Source: Antitrichia curtipendula (Eukaryota; Streptophyta; Bryopsida; Hypnales; Leucodontaceae). From it: DNA of 64,000 nucleotides. Position numbers and translations under genes: made by a program. Below, one piece after another: positions 1 to 11,461 of this stretch. The stretch spans positions 5,908,696 through 5,972,695 of the forward strand of contig OX579638.1 in the NCBI GenBank assembly GCA_951230915.1, given 5' to 3'. Below the pieces are notes generated by a model. The model saw only the letters and a program-made list of their open reading frames with translations. It was not told the origin of the DNA and ran no database searches. How positions within the stretch are numbered: the stretch's first letter is position 1; each line of letters starts with the position of its first letter.

Positions 1-212
1 CGGTCGGTCCGTCCGCTCGTCGGACGGAGGTGACCAAGGCGCGGACGGGACACCAGGCGGTCGGACCGTCCGCCCGTCGGACGGAGGTGATCAAGGCGCG
101 GACGGGAGACCAGGCGGACAGGCGGTCGGACCGCCCGCCCATCGGACGGAAGTGACCAAGGCGCGGACGGGCCACGAGGCGGATGGGCGGACGAGCGGAC
201 AGACGGTCTTCG
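1..212. repeat. GC-rich tandem repeat, likely subterminal region of the hAT element
   Basis: Three tandem units of roughly 57-65 bp start near positions 1, 58 and 123. Each is built from CGGACGG/CCGTCCG words around a GTGACCAAGGCGCGGACGGG core. The same GCGGACGG words recur at 3985-4240 on the other side of the transposase frame, as expected for subterminal transposase-binding repeats of a hAT element. The window starts inside the array, so the outer end is not visible. Confidence 0.7.
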
Positions 213-376
213 CTAGTTTTAAGGTATTTGAAAAAACAAAATTTTGATGGTGTGCACAACATGAATGAGCAAATTTGTATTACAAACTTAAAGTTCGAAC
301 AATGAATTATCATAACATAATGTGTTTAGGGTAAAAAACTAAACACCCAAGTTTACATCTTCTCAATCTTTATAAA

Positions 377-3300
377 CTATGGTTGATAGTCACTATCTCC
401 TTTGACTTCAGCCCCGCTACTATGACCTGTTGTATCCCATCCGGAATCATCGTCACTGGATGAATTTTGCATACTATCTGATGAAGATTGTACGATCTTC
501 CCTCCTTCTTCTTGTACTTGTTTCGATGTGCTTGATCTCACTGGTCTACCTAACTTATGATCCCTTTTGACTTTTAGTAGAGACTTTACAATACCTCCCT
601 TAAGATCGTGGATTGGTTTCACCTTTCGCTTGGTTAGAGGCAGACTTGCATCAAAGGGGGTTCTACCTACATTTTGTTTTTTCAATGGAGAGATTGCAAA
701 AGGCTCCATTATATTTTTCCTCTTAGCTTTTTTGGACTCCTTCACGGCGGGTGGACGTGCTTCTGAACCTCCTGGAATGTTTGTCTTCTCTGCGGACAAA
801 GCTTCCACTGTAGGGTTTGAAAATTTGATCGGAGAATGCTTTGCATGGCTAGAAAATCGACGAAACATAGACTCCAATGTTTGCACATCATCGTTGTCTG
901 ATGAAACGGATGGATTGGGATTGGCTCCAATATGTAATTATTTCAAATTGCTCAAATGTTGTTCTTTGAACCGTGAGTCTCCAGGACCATTCAAAGTCGT
1001 GCTACCGCTTGTATATAGTGCATGTCGAGGACCGCTACGTGATGGTAATTGAGGATCTCGCACGAGGTGCTTCATGTCTTTGGCGTTGCGGTGTGGCATT
1101 GGGCACACGGACTCCAATACACATGGATCTTGACTTCCCTCTATTTGAGGTGCTTGGGCATTTTGAATGCCGAAAAGTCCAATAGTTTCACTTGTCAATG
1201 CCCTTGGTAATTCAATATTTTGGTTGATCACATTTGTGTGGGACTTCACCCCACACTCTCTCATGTCTTCGTGTTGATCATTTTCTTCCGCTCCTACCGT
1301 TGTCATGGATGGACACTCGGGAATTCGAATCACTTCATCCATTTGGGGAGTTTCATCACCTATAACCATTTCCTCATCTTCCTCCGCTACCTTCGCATGA
1401 GTATTTTCCCTATTTGCTAGAATGTTTTCACTACGCAACAATCCGGTTCCATCTAAGTATTTAGCTATGGAAGGTCCACCTTCGTCATATTCACAGTCGT
1501 CCTCATCCAACGGAAACTTGTAAGGGTCTTCACAATGATCTCCGATGTCTGCATCATAATGAGGTGGGCTTCGAAGCGGTTCATCATCGAAATTGCGGAT
1601 GCCGTGGTCATCTTCATCGTCCATGAGGGGATCAACTTCTTCACAGGATTCACCACCCTCGTCTTCCGATGAAGACAAGGCCGAATTCTCCGACTCGAGG
1701 TTCTCATCGTACCACTTCTTCTCGTCATTTTCCTTTGATGCACCGAGGACTTTGGAATTGGTATACACATATACCAAATCCTGTGCTCTTTGTGGCTTCA
1801 ACTTGTTCCGATATTTGTTGTGAACAAAAGAATAGCTACTCCAATTTCGTTCACATGAAGACGATGATACCGGTTGGGCCAAAATCCTTTTGGCAATTGG
1901 AGCAATGAGCTTCCCGCACGCGCCCTCAAAATCCCACCAAGCATGCGCCGACAATTGTTGTTCACCTGGATCCAACATGTTGTGGAACGGAGGTTCCCTA
2001 TGGCGGAAGGCTACAAATTCCTTCACCACCTTCGCATACTCTGAAGGTGTACATATTTGCATCAAAACGCGCTTGCATGCAGCCATGGCATCGGTGTCGT
2101 CGGCTAGTTCTTTGTCTTCAAGAAGGTAGGGATTCAAAAGTGCTCCTGTATAATGTAAATCGGTCTTCACCATATCACGTCGTTCGTAGAACGCCTTCAC
2201 CAACGGGATGGCTTTATCCAAAGCCAAACAAAAAGGCTCTTTGTCTAAAGCGAGGACGTTCTTCTCTAGTTTCCTCATAATATGTAACACCTTGCCCATG
2301 CATAGTGTCTTCGCATCCAAATCACGAAGAGCACTGACAATTGGAGCTGTCACATCTTCAAAATTTTGACAACGATGCCAAAAATGCCCACTTCAAATGG
2401 TCTTCTTCACCCGTTCGGATTCTAAACGAGTTTTGGATTTTCGCGAGTGTTTTCTAGCATATTCCTCCCATTGCGGGTCCGTCACAGTTTGTTGCAATTG
2501 TGCTTTCACCTTGAGCATACGTGCAACCATGTTGTAATTCGAGGCAAATCTTGTTTCCACCACCAACAACAAGTTGTACTGCATCGAATATTTCCGAAGT
2601 ATCGCAAGCGGCATGTGCCTTTTCTTGAAGAATTTGACTATCTTTCAGGAATCTTTCACGACGTCATCAATCCATTGTTCGTTTGCCCAATCTTTTAGCA
2701 ACAAATTCAAGGCATGCACCACGCAACCTTGGAAAAAAATGTGGAGATAGGTAGTAGATACCAAACTCCATGCTACTGGATTTACAGCCGCATTATCTGT
2801 ACTCACCTGCACTACGTTTGCAATGCCCACTTGTTCTATAAAACTCTCTAATATAGAAGCCAAATATGGAGCATCTTTCGTTTTCCCAGTTGTATCCACC
2901 GATCTTAGGAATTGCTCACCCGCGGATGACACAAGCATGGCATTTATCAATGGCTGATTCGAAACCGAGGTCCACCCATCAATAGACAATGTGGCTCCAA
3001 ACTTCCTGATACTGGTTTCTGTCCGCTTACGGAGATTGACCTCTAAGTCTACCTTAGCTTGGTCAAGCAATTTATGACGTAGATCATGGTATGATGGTGG
3101 GCTATAAGGTTGGTGAAACTCCGCCGTTTTCTTCACTGCTTCTTTGAAGGCTGGATTTCGGGCTACAGCAAATGGTATATTTGCCGCATAAAAGAAATTG
3201 GCCCACATTGCATTCAAAATGCGTTTATTTGCTTCGTCGAATCCCTCTACTAGCCTACTCTGTCTTTGAGGCCTACTGCTTGATGTCCGCTGAGTTCCAC

Positions 3301-3694
3301 GTCCACCTGATGCTTGTGTACTTGGATTTCCTTGGAAAGAACCACCAACATATTCCTCTGGTGCCGTGCATGAGTCTTCTTCAATAGAGTTCACAGTGTC
3401 TCTCGCATTTGACATAGCACGAACAACCATAGGCATAGGTGTGTCGTTGCCATCCACATTGTGTGGAGTACCTCTTTGTGGAATCACTCCATTGCAACGA
3501 ACAAATAGACCTCGAACTTCAGATGTCATTTGAATACAAAGGTTGATTCCTTTGTCACGACTCCCCGATGTGCCTGCATATCTCAAATGACTAAACATAC
3601 GGACCGGCTTCTTGGCAAATACCAATTTGCAAGCCTTGCATTGTACTTTTCTATTTGATAGGGTTTCGTACCAAGAAGACCAATCCTTGGTCAT
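377..3694 (-). pseudogene. hAT-superfamily transposase (BED + DUF659 + hAT dimerisation), three nonsense stops
   Basis: A single reading frame of about 1105 codons runs from ATG 3692-3694 (context gccaccATGa) to TAG 377-379. It is broken by in-frame TGA at 2645-2647 (codon 350), TGA at 2393-2395 (codon 434) and TAA at 938-940 (codon 919), with no frameshift. The N-terminus has a BED-type zinc finger (CKACK followed by SHLRY and a later Cys). A DUF659/RNase H-like part follows, with SIDGWTS, VSTDNAA and the CVVHALNLLL motif typical of hAT catalytic cores. The hAT C-terminal dimerisation region (SSSCERNWSSYSFVHNKYRNKL) is at about codons 600-670. The last 400 codons or so are acidic and low complexity, longer than usual for the family. 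All three stops are one C-to-T change from CGA, CGA and CAA. I read it as a recently decayed cut-and-paste transposase flanked by GCGGACGG arrays. Introns skipping the stops cannot be excluded but are not needed. Confidence 0.85.
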
Positions 3695-3984
3695 GGTGGC
3701 TGTTTTAGGCTCTATGTATTGAAACTCTAAATTCAAAACGTAATGATAACAATTGGGTAAAATCGTTCAAATGTTTATGCACAAAGCCTTGAAAAACAAG
3801 GCCCCCCTTTCCACTGAACTATGCATTACCAAGCAAGGGACACAAAAAATTGCAACGCCTAGCCCTTCGAAATCTTAACGTTCAGTTTCTTAGGAGTGTT
3901 TGCAAATGTCAATTTCAGGACTCTTATAGTCTTCATCTATATGTGACCGTTGAATATGGGAAAAAAAAATCCTCCCACAACGGT

Positions 3985-4240
3985 CACGCGGACGGCGGAT
4001 GCGAATCTGGTCTGTCCGAACAGCGGACGGGCAGACGGCCGACGGGAATCTGGTCCGTCCGAACAGCGGACCGGCGGACGGCGGACTGAAGCCGTCGGAT
4101 CAGCGGACGGGCGGACGGGAATCTAAGCCGTCGGATCAATCGATGAGTCGACGAGCGGACGGAAATCTGGACCGTCGATTCAGCGGACGGGCGGACCGCG
4201 GACGGGCCGACCTAAAACCTGTCGGGCGGACATGCGGTTC
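3985..4240. repeat. GCGGACGG-rich repeat array on the 5' side of the hAT transposase
   Basis: About 250 bp of irregular repeats of the form (a)GCGGACGGGnGGACgg separated by aatctGGtCCGTC and aagCCGTCGGATC spacers. Word content matches the array at 1-212, so together they bracket the transposase frame. No clean terminal inverted repeat or 8-bp target duplication could be fixed. Confidence 0.65.
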
Positions 4241-4680
4241 TTACAATTTCGATAAGATGTTTGAAGTGTACAGACAGGCGGACAAGTGGATTACACGAAT
4301 AGAAATGTATGTGCAAATGAAAATGGATGATTTGTAGGTATGGGATTATAGAAGATAACATAACAATAACTTGAAATGATTTTGTACAAATGTACAATAG
4401 GTATGATCTTCTGCAATAGATACGCAAAAGAAACATATTTGACAAATAAAGAAGGCAAAATTTACCATTATGAAAAAACAAATCCAAACATATTTGTATT
4501 GCATAAATATTTATACATTAATTAAAAGCAACTCATGACATACCATGAGTGTTGTGCATTACTAATATTAAATCCTCATGAGATTCAAATAAGTACAAAA
4601 CAAATTTTATTTGATAACCCCCTAATACAAACACTATTTTGTATCATCGCTACCGTTTGCGGAAATATGAGAGGCACCCT
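4241..4680. other. AT-rich spacer, nothing recognised
   Basis: This AT-rich stretch separates the GCGGACGG array from the 3' end of the next minus-strand frame. I see no conserved coding sequence, clear repeat or RNA gene. It probably contains the 3' untranslated part of the frame ending at 4681. Confidence 0.5.
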
Positions 4681-7600
4681 CTAACCCTCTTGTTTCTTAA
4701 GTCTTCGGCTTGCTCTACGAGTTTGAGGACCACCCGATCCGGAGCCTGTGTCCCCTCCTGATCGGACTTCCATGTCCACGGCAATGAATTGTCGTTTGGT
4801 TTCTAGAGAGTAGTCATCTTCGTCTTCCATCTTCCGTTTATTTTTCCTTGTGGGAGACAAATCTACTTCCTCTGCCTTTAACGCTCTCAAAGCCGAATAA
4901 ATCTTTTCTATCATAGCATTTACCGCTTTGTCATCATCTCGAGGGGTCAACGAGATCGCTTGCCCTGTGCCATGTAGAAAAGTCCTCCACGTCGTTATAA
5001 TGTCGGTGATCCTCTTATCAAATGCACTTGCCACCTCCACGAGTGCATGTTCTGTGCTTGATAGCCCATCTACATTAAAAACGGCACGAACTTATGCAGC
5101 TTCTTCCAATTTTGATAAGAAGAGGGCCCTCCCTATTAAGCTGTGATTATATGCTCCGTACTGCTCATTGAACTCTTGGGATGGTTGCACTTCTATCCAG
5201 ACGCCATCTTCTCCTTTCCGCACTTTCTTTTCAGGAAATCGGAAGAACTTTTGATGTGAGATGCTCCAGTGTCCCCCCATGCTACGACAAAACAATTCTC
5301 GAGCCTCCAAGTCTTCAATACCCCTGGCCCGCAACTCCACCTCTCTATTGCGCGTCATCCAGTCAAAGTCATCCAATTCGTCATTGTAGTTCTCACAAAC
5401 ATCATGCATGAGTTTATCCGCATTCCAAATTAGAGGTCGCCCCCAATGAATGTAATTTTGGAATAGAAATGGCTTTTGGTCAAGTGGAAGGGTCCATCGA
5501 TTGTGTTCGTGGCTAGGGGACATGCTCTCCTCGTGCCCAACCATTTTGTAAAACCTAGGGCTCAAAGGAGACCGACACTCGGGACAAACCGAACGAACAA
5601 GGGATGATTTCACCATGCACGTGATATGGTAAGTGTGGCGACATTGGCCCATGATTAAGGCGCCCTCGGGACCAAAATGATTTAGACAAAGGCTGCATTT
5701 ACCCTCCAATAGTTCCGTATTTGAACTTTCACCATGCACTACTATCTTGTCCGCCTCTTTGATGTGCGCTGAATGCGTGTTGTAAGGGGCCCAACCTTCT
5801 TCTACTTCCAAGGTCCAATTCATGGACTTTGACGCAATCTTCTGTGCGTCATTCAATCGCTCAAACATTGCCGACATGTCCCCCCAATATGTGACGTCAA
5901 TTGAACCCCAATGATGTACCTCAAACATCCTTCTAATAGATAAGAGGTCAGAGGAAATGGCATCGCATTGCTCCTTTGACTTCATGGCTAATTTGAGAAG
6001 CCCCTTCATTGCTCGGGTTACTACAGACGGTTTGTCTTGTAGTTTTTGAACCCACGTCAACCAACGAGTGTCGGAATAGCTCTTTGGCAAGCATTTATCT
6101 AGCTCCATTACTTGCATCATTTTCTGATATTGTGCCTCCAAATAGACGTTTTGTTGAGTTACCAACTCTAGTTCATGCTTCACCTCTTCAAACTCGTGGC
6201 CTTCCGTTTGCATGGACGCGTCTTGGAATGTAGGAGGAGGATTATCCATGGCGGTTTCGAATATTACTTCCTTTTGGTTGTTTTCCTCAACCGCTTCTAT
6301 ACGCACGGCTCCGCCGGTCTTTGGAAGAACATATCCTCCATCCTTCAAATTCTTTTGCTTGAACGCTACAATTTCGTACTCTAATTTCTCGATCAATTCC
6401 CTTTGAGAAACTAGAGTGTCATATCGGGAATCCTATGCGTTCGCAAATCTTTCATAATTAGCGCACACTCCTTTGAATGCATCCTTCAATTGCTTGTGGT
6501 CTTCTTTCAATTTCTCGTGCTCTATCTTCAAAGCCTTATATTTCTCATTCTCTTCAGTGAAGATGAGCAGCTTGCGATTATTTTCGACCCGCTCCTCCAA
6601 TAATGGTTTCATAGACGTGACGAAATTCCAAAACGACAAGGCACCTTCCACCAACTCGGGCCCGGATTTGGTGAATATCTGAGCAACTTCCATAAGTTTG
6701 GGGGCAATGCTAGCTACAAATTGAGCTGTAATCGACAATCTTTTGGAGGTGATCACAAAATTGGGCCATTCATCACTGTATTCGGCGAAGGGATTACTCG
6801 GTCCGGCCTCGTTTGCGGTTTCAGTTAAGCCCGCCTTGTTTGCGGGGTTACTAGGACCGGCTTCATTTGTCTCAATTACTTGCTTTGGTTGAAGAGAGAT
6901 GTCTTGTTGATGTGCCCTAAACAAATAAGAAGCTTCCAACAAGCTTTCCAATTCCCTCGCCATTGGCAAATGGCGAAGATCCTCCAATTGTGCCGTATTT
7001 TGAGTTGACAAATGCGGATAGCTCTTATCCAATGGGTTGTCATCAATGGACACATTTTGCGCCATGCCATCGAGTTGCTTTCCATTTTTTGGCAACATCT
7101 GCCCTTCAACTCTTGGGCTCAATACGGGGCCCAACATGGGGCTTGATACGGGGCCCAACATGGGGCTTGATACGGGGCTCAATACGGGGCCCAATAGGGT
7201 GTCCAATACGGGGCTCGATATGGGGCCCAATACGGGACTCAATACAGGGCTCGGTGTGGTTGGCAAGTCTTGATTGCAAGGTACTTGTGTCATAAAATTC
7301 GTAGCATCGCTCGCTATGATATTATCAATTGATGCAATGGCCCTTGCCATTTGTTCGGGACGAACCTCTTCCCGACGTTTTTGTGGTGCAGACGGGGTCA
7401 CCGGTTCCTCCTTCACGGGCCGCATGCTTGAAGCACCACTTTGTTCACCCACGGATGTAAAATTGCGTGTGCATATCCAATCTGCCCGAGGAGTTGAAAA
7501 CACCTCTCCATCAACACCTTCTACCGTGGCATTTGACATTGTATTTGGAATCTTCGTAGAATCCAAATGTACTCCAATATTTCCCCCCTCCATGATCTCT

Positions 7601-7755
7601 TTTTTAACCTGCATTAAAGCATGTTTTTGTCGCTTCTGTGATTTTGGTGCCTCACTTGGACTTGCCTTTGGATCATACAAATCGAGAATATCTTTTTGCC
7701 CTTTTGTAAGCAAAAGCGGAGCCGTAGTTATCGTTGGATATATGCTCCAGTCCAC
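4681..7755 (-). pseudogene. Coiled-coil / RING-H2 protein of unknown function, transposon-associated, two nonsense stops, N-terminus in gap
   Basis: One reading frame of at least 1025 codons runs leftward out of the assembly gap to TAG 4681-4683. It is interrupted by TAG 6433-6435 and TAA 5092-5094, both one C-to-T change from CAG/CAA, with no frameshift. The N-terminal third is basic and low complexity, with Pro/Ser/Leu repeats (SPVLGP/SPMLGP type, from 7115-7254) and two NEAGPSNP-type repeats. It ends in a Lys/Glu coiled coil (near 6440-6560). The middle part has a RING-H2 finger at about 5570-5700 with spacing C-x2-C-x14-C-x-H-x2-H-x2-C-x10-C-x2-C, suggesting an E3 ligase-like or protein-binding module. 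The C-terminus is Arg/Lys rich. I do not recognise a named gene. It lies next to a hAT element and head-to-head with an FCP1-like exon, so it may be an accessory protein of a mobile element or a decayed member of a plant multigene family. Confidence 0.6.
7115..7254 (-). repeat. Coding minisatellite (GGGGCYCAATAC-type)
   Basis: About ten degenerate copies of a 12-15 nt unit (ggggcccaacat / ggggctcaatac / ggggcttgatac) lie inside the coiled-coil/RING frame. They encode repeated SPVLGP/SPMLGP residues. The copy number keeps the reading frame open. Confidence 0.75.
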
Positions 7756-7955
7756 NNNNNNNNNNNNNNNNNNNNNNNNNNNNNNNNNNNNNNNNNNNNN
7801 NNNNNNNNNNNNNNNNNNNNNNNNNNNNNNNNNNNNNNNNNNNNNNNNNNNNNNNNNNNNNNNNNNNNNNNNNNNNNNNNNNNNNNNNNNNNNNNNNNNN
7901 NNNNNNNNNNNNNNNNNNNNNNNNNNNNNNNNNNNNNNNNNNNNNNNNNNNNNNN
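7756..7955. other. Assembly gap (200 N)
   Basis: Exactly 200 unspecified bases. It hides the 5' end of the minus-strand coiled-coil/RING frame and the 5' exons and shared upstream region of the plus-strand FCP1-like gene. Confidence 1.
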
Positions 7956-8038
7956 AGCTGATACCACATGTGGCACTCTTCTTGCCTGTCCTATTCCTGT
8001 CTCATAGTTTTGCATCGTCAATATTCTGTTTTGTTCAG

Positions 8039-8689
8039 GAGTCAAACAACGGACAACCCCATTCGGTCAAAAAATGTGTGGCTCTCTGCGTCGCGGGAGT
8101 GCTCTATTTCGTCGACCCAAAAATCGAGGTGGATAAGTGGGATCCACATAGAAACATTGTCAGACGGCCGGGGCTCGTAGGATTATTTTCTACATTGTAT
8201 GAGAAGTTCCACGTCGGAATCTGGTCGAAGATGCCAATGCAGGAACTTCGGCCATTGCTTGCGCATTTACTTCCACAACATGTCATTGACAGGCTCTCAT
8301 TTGTGTATGGCCGAGAATATTGTGTTGATAGTCAAAATTTTCCTTGGTGCTACAAGATGCTCTCAACGCTTTTCAGTAGGGGCCCGTTGAAGGAAATGTG
8401 TTCGGAGGACCAAGTGCTCATGGTCGACGTCTCGCCGCTTTCGCTACGGAGGACACCTGATCCGGCGTGTTACATGCCGACACCATTTATCGGTGATCTC
8501 ACCTTTCCGAATGAAGGCAGAGTTATTCCAAACATTTCAACGGACATTATCCCTTTTATATACCCCATGTATGAGCATGAGTCGGTCTCGAAATACGTGA
8601 AGCAGTCAAGAAGACCCGGACAGCTATATTACGAAGTGTCTCAATCCATCAAGTACGGGCGGCCTAATTGGGAGGGGATATTCTGGTAG
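8039..8689 (+). CDS. FCP1/NIF-like HAD-fold protein, last exon, catalytic aspartates absent (partial)
   Basis: The exon begins after a pyrimidine-rich acceptor (tgttttgttcag at 8027-8038) and reads 216 codons to TAG 8687-8689. Earlier exons lie in the gap. The order of motifs matches an FCP1 homology (NLI-interacting factor) domain: a KKCVALCVAGVLYFVD strand, then LVGLFSTLYEKFHVGIWSKMP, then an LMVDVSPLSLRR segment, then a TPFIGDLTFPNE loop. In active HAD/FCP1 phosphatases the first strand ends in DxDx(T/V). Here the equivalent LCVAG has lost both aspartates, and the usual DDSP is VDVSP. I infer a pseudoenzyme or a decaying copy. It diverges from the coiled-coil/RING frame across the gap, so the two may share a promoter region. 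Expression and completeness cannot be judged. Confidence 0.6.
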   Translation, partial: ESNNGQPHSVKKCVALCVAGVLYFVDPKIEVDKWDPHRNIVRRPGLVGLFSTLYEKFHVGIWSKMPMQELRPLLAHLLPQHVIDRLSFVYGREYCVDSQNFPWCYKMLSTLFSRGPLKEMCSEDQVLMVDVSPLSLRRTPDPACYMPTPFIGDLTFPNEGRVIPNISTDIIPFIYPMYEHESVSKYVKQSRRPGQLYYEVSQSIKYGRPNWEGIFW

Positions 8690-11461
8690 ATACTTCTCTG
8701 GAGTGTCGGCTGGCAGCCGATACCCTTCTCCAGTGGGGTTGGTGGATTCATTACACTTTCCTCAGCGTCGTCGCCTTCCTTAGCTTCCTGGCATTCTCTG
8801 GGATATCGGTTGCCAGCTAATACTGCTAATTTTTGGTAGGGCTTAGGATAGATTTATAGTTTGTTGCACTTTTTGCAATAGATGGACCTCTTTGCCAGCT
8901 TCTGTATATCTCGATTGCTTGCGGTTTTTGATAGTTTAGTACTTTCTAGGCACTAGCGAGTTACGGGTTGGTGGTGAGTATCGGACGGCGGCCGACACAT
9001 TTTCTAGCATTTTCAGCCAACTTCTTAGGAGCCTGTACATTTACTTGTTTTACTGGTATCTCAATAAAATACGAGCTCAGTACTCAATTATTCTTCATAT
9101 GGTGGTCCTTTCCATTTATTTTTTCTTGCACACAAATCACTGGATTCTTGGCTGTCGGCTGCCGGCCGATTTATTTCTGGACTATGGATTTGTCTATAAT
9201 TACTTAAATATCCATTTTGGATGACATGGCAAATGTTGGAAGCCTTATTTAGTTAACGTGGAAGATTTTACATCACCTATCAATCATTTTGTAGTAATAA
9301 TTTTGACTGCAATTGTCTTAGTTTAATCATTTTTGGGTCTTTATTTAGTCATTTAAAAGTCATTTTCAGTCATTTAAGAAGTCAAAATATGGTTTAGAAT
9401 GCAAGTAGAGACCAATGATGCTGCTATGACTCAGACAAATGACAAGCAATAGCTTTGGGGTCATATTTGATATTTATACGGGGAAATGACTAACAATACA
9501 ACAGAGGTTGTAGTTTGGCTATAATACTAGAAGTATATATGACTGCATGTATAGTTGTCATTTAGTATTCAAGGAAATGTAACCCACCAATCCCTCTATG
9601 ACTACACTATTGTTGTACTATGCTTACATTATTACTACACTATGATTACACTATGATTACATAATACTAGACTTTGACTGCACTATGATTACATTAATTT
9701 ATTACTACACAAATTACTACACTATGACTATTGTGCTAGCTATGTTATATTGTGTGCATTATGTCTGAACCACTTTTTCTCTCTAAGCCATAAATTTCTT
9801 TTGCCTCTTGCTCCATTAAAAACTATAGCCAACCACCAATTGAAAATGAATCAAGCATATGTAATGAAAAATACATCACAAAACCAAAATAAAGCAACAA
9901 TCACCAAAGAATTGTAGAAATCACCTGATGTAGAACTATAAAACTCACTTAAACAACCTGAACTCAATTGCAGAATTCACCTAAACTAAAATCTTACATG
10001 TTGAACTCACTTGAACTGAAGAACTCACTTGATGAAGGGAAAAAAAAGTGAACAAAAAACCCTACATCCTAAACAAAAAACAATGAAAGAGAGCAAACCA
10101 CAAATTTCAAACATAAACTATAAAAGAAAGCGAACAACAAATCCTAAACAACAAACAATAGAAGACAATAAATGATAAACAACAAACAACATAAAGCACT
10201 CAAAAGAACGTAAACTATTGCATTTAGGAGGCAACGGCTAACCTAAACCTTCACTTAGTAGCAAGAAGAAAAAACAAGAGGAAAAAAAAGTTGATGGCTA
10301 AGAAGTAAAAAAAAAAGATGCCTTTGAAAGGCGATAGTGGCTAACTTAAACCCTACCTATGAATGAGAGAGAAGTTGATGACTAATAAGCAAGAAGAAGA
10401 AAAAACAAGAAGAAAAAGCGAGAAGAGGTTGATGAGCAAGAAATAAGAGAAAGAAGATACACTTCAAAAGTAGCAGCGGCTAACCTAAATCCTAATTGGG
10501 AATGAGAGAGACAAAATCCTCACCGTTCATCTTCAACAATTACAGATGCAACTTGCGATTGCTAGATGTTAGTTGCCATAGAAATGGGAAGGCGGGTGAC
10601 TTAAAATTTAGCCTAGGGTTTATTGCCCAGGAAAGATGCAATTTGAACCGTCCACTTGTCAAATATTGTGCTAAATTTATAACTAAGGCACAACTATACT
10701 ATGACTAGTCTTTATCAAATGTGCCACATAAAATTATTTACTTCAATTTCTACCTTATTACAATGGCATCCATTCTATAGTTTTCCAATAGTCAAACATT
10801 GCACTTAGTTTGTGACTTGAAAATGACTACAATGGAAGAAGTCTTTTATAGAAGTACAGATGTAAAATTTAATAAATTCAATTTCCATAGTGTTCCATTG
10901 TCAGCCATTCTTATGTTCTTTTGCAATAATTTATTACGCTCAATTTATGATAGCACAACTCAAGTATGACTCTACACAATTCACATCAATGTCAAGGCCA
11001 CAGAACATGAACTAACCCACAAATGACAACAATTCTCATTGTTGGTTTCATCCGAGCATCATCCACTACTCATATGAATTACTGCAAAATGACTGTAGCT
11101 TGCAACACATCAGCTTTGGCGCCATTTTAATGACTAGAAGTCATTGTTTAGTTGCTTCTCAGTGACCACATTTATTCATTGGTTACATTTGACTTTGTTT
11201 TCTACTAGTGGTAGGCTTTACTAGACCAAGTCCATTAGGGGAGTATGGTAAGACTTCAAATGGCACTTTAAAGGGAGCACCAACTTTGAGTCTGGCTCTG
11301 GCACCCACTCTAAGCATATTCCCATTTGGGAAGGCAACATCCTTCCTTCATTTGAGTAGGAGAGAGTCCCATGGGGTGATGGAGGAAGAAAGGAGGCTTT
11401 TGTCCCATCAATGCGGCTTAGATTGTGTTTGCTTTACCTACTCTGTGATGTAGATTTGGCC
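8690..11461. other. Gene-free AT-rich region with simple repeats
   Basis: No supported gene. It contains small GC-rich dyads (8706-9169), a stretch rich in gattacACTATG words (about 9590-9730), A/GA-rich low-complexity sequence (about 9830-10480) and unremarkable AT-rich DNA to the left edge of the LTR-type element. Confidence 0.55.
8706..9169. repeat. Four dispersed GTCGGCTGGCAGCCGAT-like dyads
   Basis: Near-palindromes of about 18 bp occur at 8706-8723, about 8802-8819, about 8980-8997 and 9152-9169 in otherwise AT-rich DNA. They are variants of TCGGCTGsCrGCCGAt. Two are nearly intact palindromes and one is clearly degraded. They lie just 3' of the FCP1-like exon. Function unknown. Confidence 0.5.

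Noticed and set aside
377..7755. Reassigned stop codons (non-standard genetic code)
   Set aside because: All three stop codons would need to be reassigned, and the host genes here end in normal stops without internal ones.
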